DNA of 64,000 nucleotides from Cladorhizidae sp. MBARI D1340-BT2. Lineage: Eukaryota; Porifera; Demospongiae; Poecilosclerida; Cladorhizidae. Within the stretch, counting starts at the first letter, position 1, and the number at the start of each line of letters is the position of its first letter. The stretch covers positions 2,033,993 through 2,097,992 of the forward strand of contig JAQNBH010000014.1 in assembly GCA_028752905.1 (NCBI GenBank), in the 5' to 3' direction. Shown here in pieces: positions 11,086 to 22,610 of this stretch. The position numbers and the translations under genes were made by a program. The notes below the pieces were generated by a model that was not told the origin of the DNA, made no database searches, and saw only the letters and a program-made list of their open reading frames with translations.

Positions 11086-14000
11086 AATCTTCAATTTAAC
11101 ATGAAAAATAAGAAAAAGCCTGCTCCTAGACCTGTTAAACTAAAGAGGCCACTTCAAAGTCGCCAAGCCATGAAAGATGCTGGAAAAGTGCCACTTTTGG
11201 GTCGAGTTAAAGAATTATTACTTCCTCAAACCAAACAGCCCATGTCAAAGATGGAGAAGTCAAAGATGGAGATGCGAGCTGGTGGTGAAAAATCACCAGT
11301 GGAAAAGAAAATAAATAAAATCAAATGGGAAGCAGAAAAAGAAGAGAAGATAAGAGTGTTGAAGACACAAACACAGAAATTGGAACAGCAAGGACCTCCA
11401 ACCCAAGCAAGAAAAGAATCTATAGTGGGGGGAAATGTAGCTGAAAGGCGCTTGTCAGAGCGTGGAAGTGGCAGTGTAAGAGAACAGCCAACAAGAGCTT
11501 CATCACCACCACCACCACCATCTTTGAGAGAGCCTCCAGAGCCGAGAACAACTTCAAGAAAGTTACCATCAGGAGATACAACTGTCCCAGGACGTAGGAC
11601 ATCAGAACTAAGACAGCCTACAAGAGCTGCACCACCACCATCTTTGAGGGAGCCTCCAAAGCAGAGAATGACTTCAAGAAAGTTACCATCAGGAGATGCA
11701 ACTGTCCCAGGACGTAGGACATCAGAACTAAGACAGCCTACAAGAGCTGCACCACTACCACCACCAACTTTGAGGGAGCCTCCAGATCACAGAACAACTT
11801 CAAGAAAGTTACCATCGGGAGATGCAACTGTCCCAGGACGTAGAACATCAGAACTAAGACAGCCTACAAGAGTTGCACCACAACCACTACCATCATCTTC
11901 GAGGGAGCCTCCTGAGCAGAGAATGACTTCAAGAAAGTTACCTTCAAGAGATGCAGTTGGCCCAGGAGGTAGGACATCAGCACTAAGACAGCCTACACTA
12001 GCCACAACACCACCACCATCAACTCCAACGTTTAGGCAATCTGTAAAACATCAAAGCTATCAACCCCCAAGAGACCAGACACATAGTACTGCAACGCCTC
12101 CACCTGTAGTATATACTCAGCCCAGGAGCAAAATTGAGCCTGCCAAAAATCAAAGGCAACCTGCTATGGGCCAGCAGGAAGGTAGATATCCTACCAATCA
12201 AGCTGCACGTGCAACTCGGCAAGAGGTTCCAACAAAATCAGGTGATGTGGCACTAACACCAGGTGAATATGAAGCAGCAAAGGCTAAACTAGCTCAAGAA
12301 AGAAGGGATTTTATCAGGACATCGCAACAACCTCAGCGTGCACGACCTACAGCAACAAGACAACAACCTAGCAAGCAACCCCCATCAAGACCATATGAGA
12401 GTCAAGTTGGCGGTCAAATGCGTGGACAACAAAGAAGCCCAGTTGGACGATGGATGCCTCAAATGCCTGGATTATTTGGAAACTTATTTGGGCAAATGAC
12501 GCCCAAGTCTCAGCCTAAACCAAGGAATGTGAGAAGACCACCAGCAAGAAGAGCTAGGTCACAAACCAGCCCCAGAAGTAGAGGAGGGCAAGGTCCAGCA
12601 CATAAAAGCGGTGGTGGTGGTGGTGGTGGTAGAGGTGTTGGTGGAGGTGGTGGTGGTAGAGGTATTGGTGGTGGTGGTAGAGGTGTTGGTGGAGGTGGTA
12701 GAGGTGTTGGTGGAGGTGGTGGTGGTAGAGGTGGTGGTGATAGGGATTTTGGAGGCAGTGTTGGTGGTAGAAGTGTTGGTGGTGGAGAAAGTGGTTTTGG
12801 TGGTGGGGGTGGTGGTGGAAGACGAGGAGAAAGTGATAAGTACACACCTGAAAGTCGATTCAAAGAAGAGGATGCACATTGGCAAGATGCGCGAAGTGAA
12901 CTACATGAGGACAAAAATGATAAAGAAGGAAGTTATGGAGATTATCGAAGAGAAGGTAGGCATGAAGAACACTTGGATGGTGGGACTGGAAGAGAGAAAG
13001 GAGACAAAGATGAGGCCACTGGAGTTGAGGAAGGTGGTAAAGGCACTGAAGATGGTAAAGGAAATGGAAGTGAAGATGATCATAAATTACTTGATGCTAG
13101 GGGCGACCATGACAGAAGTGGACAGGGTGTTGATGGTCATAATGATTTGTTCTATGATGCAGATGAACATGTTGCTGACGACCACAAACATGCTGTTGAC
13201 CACGAACATGCTGATGATGACCGCGAACATACTGATGATGACCACAAACATGCTGATGATAACCACATGCATGCTGATGATGACCATGAACATGCTGCTG
13301 ATGACCACATACATGCTGATGATGACCTCAAACATGGTGATGATCAAGAACATGTTGATGATGACCACGAACATGGTGGTGATGACCACGAACATGCTGC
13401 TGATGACCATGAACATGGTGATGATCAAGAACATGTTGATGACCACGAACATGCTGCTGATGACCATGAACATGCTGATGATGACCACGAACATGGTGAT
13501 GATCAAGAACATGCTGATGATGACCACGAACATGCTGATGATGACCATGAACATGCTGATGATGACCACGAACATGGTGATGATCAAGAACATGTTGATG
13601 ATGACCACGAACATGCTGATGATGACCATGAACATGCTGATGATGACCACGAACATGGTGATGACCAAGAACATGTTGATGGTGACCATGAAAATGATGA
13701 TGATCAGGAACATGGTCATGATGATCAAGGACATGTTGATGACCATGAACATGGTGATGATCAAGAACATGTTGATGATGACCATGAAAATGATGATGAT
13801 CAAGAATATGGTCATGATGATCAAGGTCATGTTGATAACCATGAACATGGTGACCAAGAACATGAGGCTGATGACCAAGAACATGGTGGTGATGATCAAG
13901 AACATGATGATGTCACTGAACAAAATGATGAAGATCAAGTTAATGACAATGCTGACTATGATGGCATTGAAGAATATGATGATCACCATGATCAAGATTA

Positions 14001-15006
14001 TGATGACCACCAAAATCAAGATTATGATGACCAAGATCAAGGTTATGATGACCACCAAGATCATGGTTATGATGATCACCATGACCAAGATGATCATCAG
14101 GATCAATATGATCCCCAAGATCAGGATGATGATCACCAAGATCACGATAATGATCAAGATCATGGTTATGGTGATCATCAAGATGAAGATTATGATCACC
14201 AAGATCAAGATTATGATCACCAAGATCAAGATGATGATCACCAAGATCATGATTATGAAGATCAAGGTCATAATTATGATGATCCCCAAGACCAGGATTA
14301 TGATGATCACCAAGATCAGGATGATGATCACCAAGATCACGATTATGATCAAGGTCATGATTATAGTGATCACCAAGATGAAGATTATGATCATCAAGAT
14401 CAAGATTATGATGAACACCAAGATCATGATCATGATGACGATCACCAAGAACATGACCATGATGATGATCACCAAGATCATGATCATGATGATCAGGATC
14501 ACGATTATTATCACGAAGATGAAGATCACCAAGATCAAGATCATGATGATCACTTCGATCACGATCATGATGATCACTTCGATCACGATCATGATGATCA
14601 CTTAGATCACGATCATGATGATTACTTAGATCAAGATCATGATGATCACTTAGATCACGATTATGATGATCACTTAGATCACGATTATGATGATCACTTA
14701 GATCACGATCATGATGATCACTTAGATCACGATCATGATGATCACTTAGATCATGATTATGATGATCACTTTGGTCAAGATCACGATGATCACCTAGATC
14801 ATGATTATGATCACCATGATGGCATTGAACATGAGGACAATCATGGATTTGGTGATTACTCGCATGATGATCATCACGATGATTACCATGATGATACCCA
14901 TGATTTTGATGCTGGTGGTCACTATCATGATGTTGATGACTATGATCAAAGCCATGTCATTGATGACCATCATGACATCGAAGAACACGAGGATGATTAT
15001 GAGTAG
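11086..15006 (+). CDS. exon 3: Pro-, Gly- and Asp/His-rich repeat domains
   Basis: The acceptor TTATGTTTTAG ends at 11085. The frame opens with NLQFN and then the Met at 11101, so that Met is probably internal. Domains in order: basic Lys/Arg stretch (11101-11420); four to five Pro-rich repeats of about 40 residues, each with a SRKLPSGD-type core and GRRTSELRQPT (11500-12010); Gln/Pro/Arg-rich linker; Gly-rich block with GGGGRGVGGG units (12605-12820); Glu/Lys/Asp-rich region; DDDHEHAD repeats (13155-13880); DHQDQDYDD repeats (13970-14540); DHDDHLDHD repeats (14540-14820); a His/Asp tail ending at TAG 15004-15006. Cysteine is essentially absent. Consistent codon-level repetition and an uninterrupted 1,300-codon frame across different repeat types argue for coding. 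Function is inferred: binding of divalent metal or mineral, probably extracellular. Confidence 0.85.
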   Translation, partial: NLQFNMKNKKKPAPRPVKLKRPLQSRQAMKDAGKVPLLGRVKELLLPQTKQPMSKMEKSKMEMRAGGEKSPVEKKINKIKWEAEKEEKIRVLKTQTQKLEQQGPPTQARKESIVGGNVAERRLSERGSGSVREQPTRASSPPPPPSLREPPEPRTTSRKLPSGDTTVPGRRTSELRQPTRAAPPPSLREPPKQRMTSRKLPSGDATVPGRRTSELRQPTRAAPLPPPTLREPPDHRTTSRKLPSGDATVPGRRTSELRQPTRVAPQPLPSSSREPPEQRMTSRKLPSRDAVGPGGRTSALRQPTLATTPPPSTPTFRQSVKHQSYQPPRDQTHSTATPPPVVYTQPRSKIEPAKNQRQPAMGQQEGRYPTNQAARATRQEVPTKSGDVALTPGEYEAAKAKLAQERRDFIRTSQQPQRARPTATRQQPSKQPPSRPYESQVGGQMRGQQRSPVGRWMPQMPGLFGNLFGQMTPKSQPKPRNVRRPPARRARSQTSPRSRGGQGPAHKSGGGGGGGRGVGGGGGGRGIGGGGRGVGGGGRGVGGGGGGRGGGDRDFGGSVGGRSVGGGESGFGGGGGGGRRGESDKYTPESRFKEEDAHWQDARSELHEDKNDKEGSYGDYRREGRHEEHLDGGTGREKGDKDEATGVEEGGKGTEDGKGNGSEDDHKLLDARGDHDRSGQGVDGHNDLFYDADEHVADDHKHAVDHEHADDDREHTDDDHKHADDNHMHADDDHEHAADDHIHADDDLKHGDDQEHVDDDHEHGGDDHEHAADDHEHGDDQEHVDDHEHAADDHEHADDDHEHGDDQEHADDDHEHADDDHEHADDDHEHGDDQEHVDDDHEHADDDHEHADDDHEHGDDQEHVDGDHENDDDQEHGHDDQGHVDDHEHGDDQEHVDDDHENDDDQEYGHDDQGHVDNHEHGDQEHEADDQEHGGDDQEHDDVTEQNDEDQVNDNADYDGIEEYDDHHDQDYDDHQNQDYDDQDQGYDDHQDHGYDDHHDQDDHQDQYDPQDQDDDHQDHDNDQDHGYGDHQDEDYDHQDQDYDHQDQDDDHQDHDYEDQGHNYDDPQDQDYDDHQDQDDDHQDHDYDQGHDYSDHQDEDYDHQDQDYDEHQDHDHDDDHQEHDHDDDHQDHDHDDQDHDYYHEDEDHQDQDHDDHFDHDHDDHFDHDHDDHLDHDHDDYLDQDHDDHLDHDYDDHLDHDYDDHLDHDHDDHLDHDHDDHLDHDYDDHFGQDHDDHLDHDYDHHDGIEHEDNHGFGDYSHDDHHDDYHDDTHDFDAGGHYHDVDDYDQSHVIDDHHDIEEHEDDYE

Positions 15007-15107
15007 CTGCTTGAGCTGAGAACAGCTGCAGTAATACAGATGTACTGTGTAATGTGATGATGTGGATAGAAAATTGCTTTACTGTATTGTTTGCATCTCA
15101 CCACTTT

Positions 15108-15113
15108 AATAAA
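15108..15113 (+). terminator. polyadenylation signal AATAAA
   Basis: AATAAA lies about 100 bp after the stop codon of the Asp/His-rich gene, in a plain AT-rich context. Confidence 0.6.
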
Positions 15114-16364
15114 AAAACTCGCATTAACTAGTGGCCTAAATCTGTTATGGTAAGAAAGTGAAGGTGCTTCATGTGTTTATGTCTGCTATTATTGGGGGGG
15201 ACTTTAATTCAGATTATTACATACATAAATGAATTGTAAATCAATAATGAGATGTGCATGTCAGTGTTATGGCTAGGGTATGGGATTAAGAAGGCTAGGC
15301 CTATCATTTGTAAGGCTAGGTGTCAAGGTAGGACTAATACTAGATCTTTTGATGATAGCATTTCATCAATCCTTTGTGTAACCTGAGGAAAGATGAACTT
15401 TGTAAATCATGCTGGTGTAAATGTAGAAAAGGGCCATCCAAAAGAAGAGTACAGTGATATATACGAAATTTGAATGATTGTATACACCTAGAACCATAGA
15501 AACTGCTTAGTTGCATATTTTGTACTATATATAACAGTAGCGCGACAGTAAACCGGTGAGGTGGTCTCCATGGTTTATGCATGAAAAATTAATATGGAAT
15601 TTAACTTTGACTTAAGTGGGTGTCGTCTAGAGAGGACTATAAAATTTTACTCGCTTGAAAATTCCTGCTATACTAATCAAAGAGAGTGTTTTTAATGCCC
15701 CATTGTGCTAATGGGGAAGAGGATGGCCAAGTCCTCTGAGACTTCTGGCTGTCTGTGTAAGGATTATTGTGCTTCGCAGCAGCTTTCTGGAGCATCAAGT
15801 AGGCCCAGGAGAAACTCCTGCTGGATTTTTGATAATTGCACTCCAGCTTTTGGTCAGTTTGGTGCAGTTCTTAATGTGGAGGTGAATCCATCAGCATTGT
15901 TGAAGAACTTGATTGGCATCCAACAAGCCACCTGGAAGGCAAGTAAGACGTGCATGCGATGGGGAACTCTTCAAGATACTGTGATAGCGCACTAGGTGGC
16001 ATTGATGTGATTTCGGAGTGCTTGTATTGTTTAAGGTAGACAATTGTTCGAAATACAGCATTCTCAATTCAGCTCTGTTCTCTATTGTGGTCTGCATTTT
16101 TCAAAGATGACTCATAGGAAACCAGAGAGGTACAGGGTTTTCACCACAAATTTTCTTGCAGCCACACCATCTTCCTGATACAGCACTATTGCAGAGCAGC
16201 CAATGGGCATTGAATATGGAGAGCTGCTCTTCCTTTTTAATTTGAAATTCTCTCTCGAGATTTGAGTGCTCACCACAATAGTATCTTGAAAGGGATTGAA
16301 CTTGTCCAGGTCTGTAGTTCCTGTGCCAGTATCATGTACCAGAGCATGCTCATGGCTATGGATG
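15114..16364. other. intergenic, no gene recognised
   Basis: Two unremarkable frames (15705-15995 + and 16112-16378 -) carry no motif I recognise. Confidence 0.35.
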
Positions 16365-17325
16365 CTTGTGGTCATCACTGACTATGATGAGTTGCAAGAT
16401 AATCATGGCAATGCATGCATCTAGTGGTTGTCACTGGCTATGATGAGTTGCAAGATAGTCATGACAATGCATGCATCTAGTGGTTGTCACTGGCTATGAT
16501 GAGTTGCAAGATAGTCATGACAATGCATGCATCTAGTGGTTGTCACTGGCTACGAGATAGTTGTGACAATGCATGCATCTAGTAGTTGTCACTGGCTATG
16601 ATGAGTTGCAAGATAGTCATGGCAATGCATGCATCTAGTGGTTGTCACTGGCTATGATGAGTTGCAAGATAGTCATGACAATGCATGCATCAAGTGGTTG
16701 TCACTGGCTATGATGAGTTGCAAGATAGTTGTGACAATGCATGCATCTAGTAGTTGTCACTGGCTATGATGAGTTGCAAGATAGTCATGGCAATGCATGC
16801 ATCTAGTGGTTGTCACTGGATGTGATGAGTTGCAAGATAGTCATGACAATGCATGCATCTAGTGGTTGTCACTGACTATGATGAGTTGCAAGATAGTCAT
16901 GACAATGCATGCATCATGATCTAGTGGTTGTCATTGGCTATGATGAGTTGCAAGATAATCATGGCAATGCATGCATCTAGTGGTTGTCACTGGCTATGAT
17001 GAGTTGCAAGATAGTCATGGCAATGCATGCATCTAGTGGTTGTCACTGGCTATGATGAGTTGCAAGATAGTCATGACAATGCATGCATCTAGTGGTTGTC
17101 ACTGACTATGATGAGTTGCAAGATAGTCATGACAATGCATGCATCATGATCTAGTGGTTGTCACTGGCTATGATGAGTTGCAAGATAGTCATGACAATGC
17201 ATGCATCATGATCTAGTGGTTGTCACTGACTATGGTGAGTTGCAAGATAGTCATGACAATGCATGCATCTAGTGGTTGTCACTGGCTATGATGAGTTGCA
17301 AGATAGTCGTGGCAATGCAAGCATA
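16365..17325. repeat. 56-bp minisatellite, about 17 copies
   Basis: Units contain TAGTGGTTGTCACTGGCTAT, GATGAGTTGCAAGATAGTC and CAATGCATGCATC. Variants insert ATGAT before CTAG (about 16916, 17146, 17206); one unit has lost part of its middle (16550). Confidence 0.95.
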
Positions 17326-17422
17326 TACTGTTGCAGTTCCTTCACTATTTTGTTGTTGACATTGAGCAACTTAGTCAAGAGAGCCTCTATTGACAAAAGG
17401 GACATTTACACTGGCTATATCA

Positions 17423-17517
17423 ATGAACTCTCAGTTGATATAATAGATAATGACTTTCTCAACAATCAACTTAAATTTGTTTCTTGATGTTTCGGTTACA
17501 TGCTCTAGCCTTTATTA
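17423..17517. repeat. hammerhead-like dispersed repeat, degenerate copy 2
   Basis: Shares TGAACTCTCAGTTGA, CTCAACAATCAACTT and TGTTTCG...TGCTCTAGC with the copies at 213 and 25370. The CTGATGA box is damaged here. Confidence 0.5.
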
Positions 17518-17547
17518 GTAATAAACTGCTGATGAAGGGTAGACCAC

Positions 17548-18366
17548 CTAGTAATAAGCAATTATTACTACCGCTGTCTTGTGCTTGCTTCCACAAACCT
17601 TGAGCATGAGTTTGTGGAACCACAAAAGCTGCTCCAAGTCTTTGATTTCTATGGTGGCCTGTTTCTTAATTTTGGTTGCAGGTATTATAGACTTCCATAA
17701 CCATGTCATTGGATTGACTGGTAATGATGGTTCCTCAAAGAACTGAGGGGCAAGGAACACTGACGTAGTCTCTGCCTCTGAGTTCTGATCTGCACATATT
17801 AAGCCATGTGGTTGCCAATTGCCACAGCATTCATCATGTGGTTGCTAGCCTAAGACCACCAACCACATTGCACTCTACCCCAACTATAATTATTACTAAT
17901 CCTACATGCAAAAATGTTTTGTCCCTACACTAAATAGACCAAGAAAGTATTTAAGCTTAAGCACATGTAATGTGTTCATTAAAGAAAACATTTATAGACT
18001 GAGGGTTTAAACCCCCAAAACCCACCCCTGGATCTGCCCCTGTGATCAATTATAGTTACATCATGCCTGCTTTGAAGAGACTACAGTTGGTGTTAGCAAA
18101 CAAGTACTGTGAGGGAAAGGTGAAAAGTACTTTGAAAAGAGAGTAAAAAGACCGCAAAACCATTAGTAGGGAAACAAATGCACATGAAGCAGCTCCCCAT
18201 CAGGCTCAGGAGGAGGCAGTCCCGGCAGTGGGTGGAGGTCCAGTTTGTCATTGGGACAGGCCTGCCATTCACTCTGCACTTCTGCGGGGAGCCAGCCAAT
18301 GGCAGTCACTTCCAGCTCTGGAAGCATCCCGGGGTGTGTGGCCATGTGCTCTTGTGAAGGGAGCAT
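17548..18366 (-). other. two unidentified antisense reading frames
   Basis: 17548-17760 (70 codons) and 18163-18366 (67 codons, with FCKSKNCRNAGCW just upstream in frame) look protein-like in composition, but I cannot assign them. They may be remnants of a mobile element. Confidence 0.25.
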
Positions 18367-18939
18367 ACTGCCCCAGCACCCGGCATTCCGACAATTTTTG
18401 CTTTTGCAGAAAAGCAGGCAACTGAGGAGAAATGTTTCAGTCTCTCACATGTCAGAGTGCAGGCCTTCTTAACCATGTGATGAGTTTAGAGATAAGCCTC
18501 CTGGTGTGTGTTGATTGGCCTACTTTCCCATTATCTGTGCTTAGGACAGCAAAGCCTTCCAGGCATCAGGAGTGCTGACAAGGGCACAGTTGTGCATTTA
18601 GTTATTGCCACCTAGCTGTTTACCGGTGGTTAGAGCTGTGTTTTTAATTGCTGTCATTGCCTGCTTCTGGATAGATCATTGACCAATTTGCGCACAACTT
18701 TGGGTGTGAAGTTCTCCTTGATTGCATTCTTCCCAGCTTCGATGGTCAAGTTTTAAGCCTTCTTTTGACTTCGTATCAGTAACTGCCTGGCTCTGGGATT
18801 TGTGGAATAGGAGTCTACTCCCATATCTAGCTTGTGTGGGAGTCTTGGACATTTATCAATTTGATTGCCAGAAGGTAAAAATAGAAAAATTATAAAAAAT
18901 GGTGGCATCTAGCAGAAGGCACCGCTCTCATCTGATGCT
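18367..18939. other. intergenic, nothing recognised
   Basis: No supported feature. Confidence 0.35.
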
Positions 18940-20105
18940 CTTCTTGTTCTTCCTCACTCTCCTAAAGACTATCATCTTCTCCCAACTCTAGTTCGTTTTG
19001 GAGAGCCATAAAGAAATTAGGTAAAAAATCATCTTGTATTCCATCTCTTACTTACCAAAGATCAAACTTGTGCTTCCCTCGGTCTAAAGCCGAGGTTCCA
19101 AAGCACTTCTTCTCCAGCTGTTGTAATAAGTCTTCTCCACCCCTCTGTAATCAGTGGCTACCTATCACACACCATCTCCTCCACCCTTTCCTTGCCCTCC
19201 TGAGCTCCTCTGCTCACTGGACGAGATTGTAAGTCTTCTAACCTGCATTCCCTCTGAGAAGTCGACTGGCCCTGATACTATCTCTGCCAGAATGCTTAGA
19301 TCCCCACAGCTACCTCCATATCAATTCCTCTTTCTCTTATCTTTCATTCCTCCCTCTCTACTGGTGCACTACCCACTGACTGGAAGCATTCCTTTGTAGT
19401 TCCTATCCCCAAAACATCTTCACTCTCATCTTTCCACAAGGATTATCATCCCATCTCATTATTATCCCTAATAAGCAAGCTATTAGAATACCACATATTT
19501 GACTATTTACACAAGCTTATCACCTTACAAGATGTTTTGTCAAACATTCAGTTCGTATTTCGCCCAGGTCTGTCTACTGAAATAGCATAACTCAACCCTG
19601 GTTTGCTTCCCTGGATGCCCACAAGTCTGTCTGTGCAGTCTTTCTAGACATCAATTCAAGCTTTTGACTCTGTGCCACATAGACCACTCTTAAACACTCA
19701 GTCCTCACTTAATATTCCTTCTCACCTCCTCTGTTGGCTCACTTCCTACCTTATGGCCTGGTCACAGAGTGTCACTATCTCTGGTGCTCTCTCTTCTTCA
19801 TGTCACACATACTCTGGAGTACTTCAAGGATTTATTCTTGGTCCGCTTCTCTTTGTTCTTTACATTAACGACATTGCAAAGCTCCCACTCTCAACATCTT
19901 CTACACTTACTCTCTATGAAGATGACATCCTCCTCTCCCATCCATTCTCTTCGACGTCTTCCTTAGGTTCAGTGCAATCAGACATTGACATTATATCAGA
20001 GATTGGAACTGCAGCACTCATCAAGTTCCTCCTCTGGCTAGAGATTGGAACTGCAGCACTCATCAAGTTCCTCCTCTGACTAGAGATTGGAACTGCAGCA
20101 ATCAT
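18940..20105 (+). pseudogene. CR1/Jockey-like LINE reverse transcriptase fragment
   Basis: Conceptual translation across several frame changes gives the order expected of a LINE RT. First comes SLLTCIPSEKSTGPDTIS (about 19230), then a PI-S-LLS--SKLLE region (about 19440), then the VPHRPLLNTQSSLNIPSHL stretch (19672). GVLQGFILGPLLFVLYINDI (about 19817) corresponds to the GVPQGS-LGPLLF block. A catalytic box follows in which YADD has become YEDD (about 19912). The thumb and C-terminus are missing. Inside its end, 19996-20100 is 2.5 copies of a 42-bp tandem repeat. Frameshifts and stops show it is dead. Confidence 0.85.
19996..20100. repeat. 42-bp tandem repeat, about 2.5 copies
   Basis: AGAGATTGGAACTGCAGCA recurs three times with CTCATCAAGTTCCTCCTCTG between. 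Confidence 0.9.
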
Positions 20106-20966
20106 GGCTATCTTCCCATCTCCTAAGAAAATCTAGCACATGATGATCTCGCGATTATTCAGTTTAATTTTCCCAACACTATAGTAGGGGCCTCCTGTAT
20201 TGGTAGGTTTACTTACTGCCTCCCAAACATTGGAAATTGGCTGAAACTTGCCAGGCCATGCATCTAACGAATTTTTTCCAATTCTGGCCAGGTTTTCAGA
20301 TACTTTGGGGACCAGTAAGACAGGAATATCATGTCAAGACATTAAAATGGAAATCCTCCATAACACTAGTTACATGATGAACTTTATCGATCTCCTGATC
20401 CTCTTCAATTTATGGCTTCTCGAGCATTGGCTAATTTCCTCTCCAATATTTATTTAAGGTGGCCTCATGGCACTTGTGACAGGCTTGGCTGCATGCTTAA
20501 AGAATTCACCTTTAAAGCTGCAGCGAGATTATGTATGCTTCTTCCCTTTGTTTTTTGTGAGAAGAAACTTATGCACAGGAGCACTCACATTTTTTACTTG
20601 CATGAAAGGCATATGTCCTCTTAGAGATTTAGTGGTTCAATAGAGAGATCATCAGCTATATATAGCTGGACTGCAACCAAGCTTGTATATTGGGGAGTAT
20701 AGATTGGTTAGATACTTTGTACATTCATGTTTGGGAAGATGTGGCATTCTCTGCATCAGTGAGTTGCTGTAATTGTCCTTTTGTGACAATTGTGCATTTT
20801 GTTAGCCAATAATTTGACCTCACAAAAAATACTAGAATTTACCCATTGAAAAGAAATGGGGGGGGGGGGCTTTTGGACACTCCCAATTGAGCATCGACAA
20901 AGTCATTGTATCTATTACATTCACTGAGAGTTCATTGAGCTGAGGGTTTATTGGATTGAAAGAAGA
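20106..20966. other. intergenic, no gene recognised
   Basis: Contains a G run near 20860 and GAGAGTTCATTGAGCTGAGGG near 20929, an inverted echo of the TGAACTCTCAGTTGA part of the hammerhead-like repeats. Confidence 0.3.
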
Positions 20967-21872
20967 TAAGGGGGGACTATGCGTCAAAAATTAGAGATTT
21001 CTTTTTTTCCCTTCCTTTTCTTCTTCTTCTTGCAAACAATTTTTTTGTCCATGTAACAGATCAAGAAACTACAAAGAGAACACATCCTGCATGATATTTG
21101 CCCTAACTTGGTCTATATTTTTCTAATATTTTCCAACAAATCTTGTTTTTTTTGCCGTAAAGTTCATAACTTTTCTACACTTTACTAAACCATGATAATT
21201 TTTATATCACTGGATAGCCCTTCTAATTATCTGTCTATTGTATATGCCACAATTTTAAGTACACTAAGTATTAGCAAGGTATGGTGATTTGAAGTGGTGA
21301 GGATTGGGATTTTTCCTGGTGTTTTCCAGTCGCCAAAGCGGTGGCCTGCCACACAAAAACCAATACATTTATTGATAATCTGTTCACCTATTGCAGATTA
21401 GGGCCTTCCCTATCAGCTGACCAAATCTGGGACTTTGGTCTTGATAATTAGGGCAGTTATGAATTGTACTGCAAGATAGATCAATTATCTTCCGAGAAAA
21501 TATGTCTGCAGAGACATTGAACACATCATTAGGAACAAAGCATAAGGAAATAGGGAATAAAATGACCTGCATGTACAACAAAAGTTATGGCGATTTATAA
21601 TACTTTGGTGGTGCTGACGTACAGTCAGTCCTCCCTCCCCACCCCCACACACACACCCCGGGGGACTACACATGAAATTTTATTTTATTTTATGATTATT
21701 ATATTTTAAGTTCAAACTGTTCTTTCATCTATCTACTTGCTATTTCCAAAGTTTTAGAGACATAGGATGCTTCTTTTCAAAGTTATGGTGGATCTACTTC
21801 ATCATACATTTCTTTGACATGCACAAACATTCAGCTGTAAAGGAAAATTCTCTAACAATTTTCATCATATTT

Positions 21873-22610
21873 CAGGGTTTTATCTAGGGGGGGAAGGGGG
21901 GGAATCTTACCCCCCTTCAGTGCTGTCTTCCCCCCCTTCAGATAGGCAGTAATGTAAAGAGTAATGTAATGTACTGGAGTGTCTAGTGTCCGTGAATTTG
22001 AATATAATTTAAAAAAAGATAATAAACATGGTCACACAATAAGTCTCCTAGTCTTTTTCTGCTTCCATATCTTGATTATTGCCTCAATGTCATCATCTGA
22101 TAGGGAGTCTGGCCCTTCAATTGCTATTTGCATGCACTTGTCCTGTACAGTCCTTCAGACGGTTTCTGAGATTTGTCTTAAAAAGTGTAAGCGTAGAAAA
22201 GCTTCTTTCAACTGTGGCTGTCGTTAGTGGGATAATTTGATAGATTTGAAGAAGTTTTACTATATTAGGAAGCATTAAGCACTGTGTCTCACTGGCAAGT
22301 ACAGTAGATGTCATGTCTTAAGCATTGCTGCTTTTGGTATGATGAGCAGCCTGGTGTCGAAGATATGTTTTGTTCAGTGTGAGAAGTGGGCTGAAATATT
22401 AAAGGGAAATCGTGTGCTGCATCAAACATGAATCAAGGCTCCTTTCAAGGCGTGGAAAGGCTACTGAAAAATTGAAAAGTCTCAAAGTTACCAAAATGCC
22501 ATTATCATATATTGCCTCTAAAATTTATGCTAACACACTACCACATTGAGCTCATTTTGAGAACATATGTCGGTATTCCCCCCTTCCAAAAAATCCTAGA
22601 TAAAACCCTG
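21873..22610 (-). mobile_element. hAT transposon with 16-bp TIRs, internally deleted
   Basis: Perfect terminal inverted repeats CAGGGTTTTATCTAGG (21873-21888 and 22595-22610) begin with CAGGG as in many hAT elements. Each is followed by a G/C homopolymer-rich patch. Only the C-terminal dimerisation region of the transposase remains. The 8-bp target duplication expected of hAT is not clean: both flanks share only TATTT. Confidence 0.75.
22117..22314 (-). pseudogene. hAT transposase C-terminal dimerisation domain remnant
   Basis: The 65-codon frame contains TTATVERSFSTLTLFKTNLR followed by NRL, the hallmark of the hAT family C-terminal domain (ATVERSFS...K...R..L). The DNA-binding BED finger and the catalytic core are absent. 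It sits inside a matching hAT TIR pair in the antisense direction. Confidence 0.85.

Larger units (their letters stand above)
4084..15006 (+). other. gene span: secreted Asp/His-rich repeat protein, three-exon model
   Basis: The model joins 4084-4171, 8972-9039 and 11086-15006. Exon 1 leaves one base, exon 2 supplies the two missing bases and ends on a codon boundary, and exon 3 opens on a codon boundary: 4,077 nt, 1,358 codons plus TAG. The product would have a signal peptide (residues 1-29), a Ser/Glu/Asp/Tyr segment (30-52), a Lys/Arg-rich stretch (58-120), Pro-rich repeats (about 190-360), a Gly-rich block (about 560-630), a Glu/Lys/Asp region, and then about 600 residues dominated by Asp and His. 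Such composition fits a secreted mineral- or metal-binding matrix protein. In sponges the silica-forming glassin is also Asp/His- and Pro-rich, which is a resemblance in composition only. Introns are 4.8 and 2.0 kb; extra exons cannot be excluded. Confidence 0.62.

Noticed and set aside
12611..14605. A 664-codon + frame and a 504-codon - frame over the Asp/His-rich region
   Set aside because: Shadows of the real frame: the GAT/CAT/GAC codon pattern leaves other frames open. Only the 11086-15006 frame gives sensible domain changes and splice phase.
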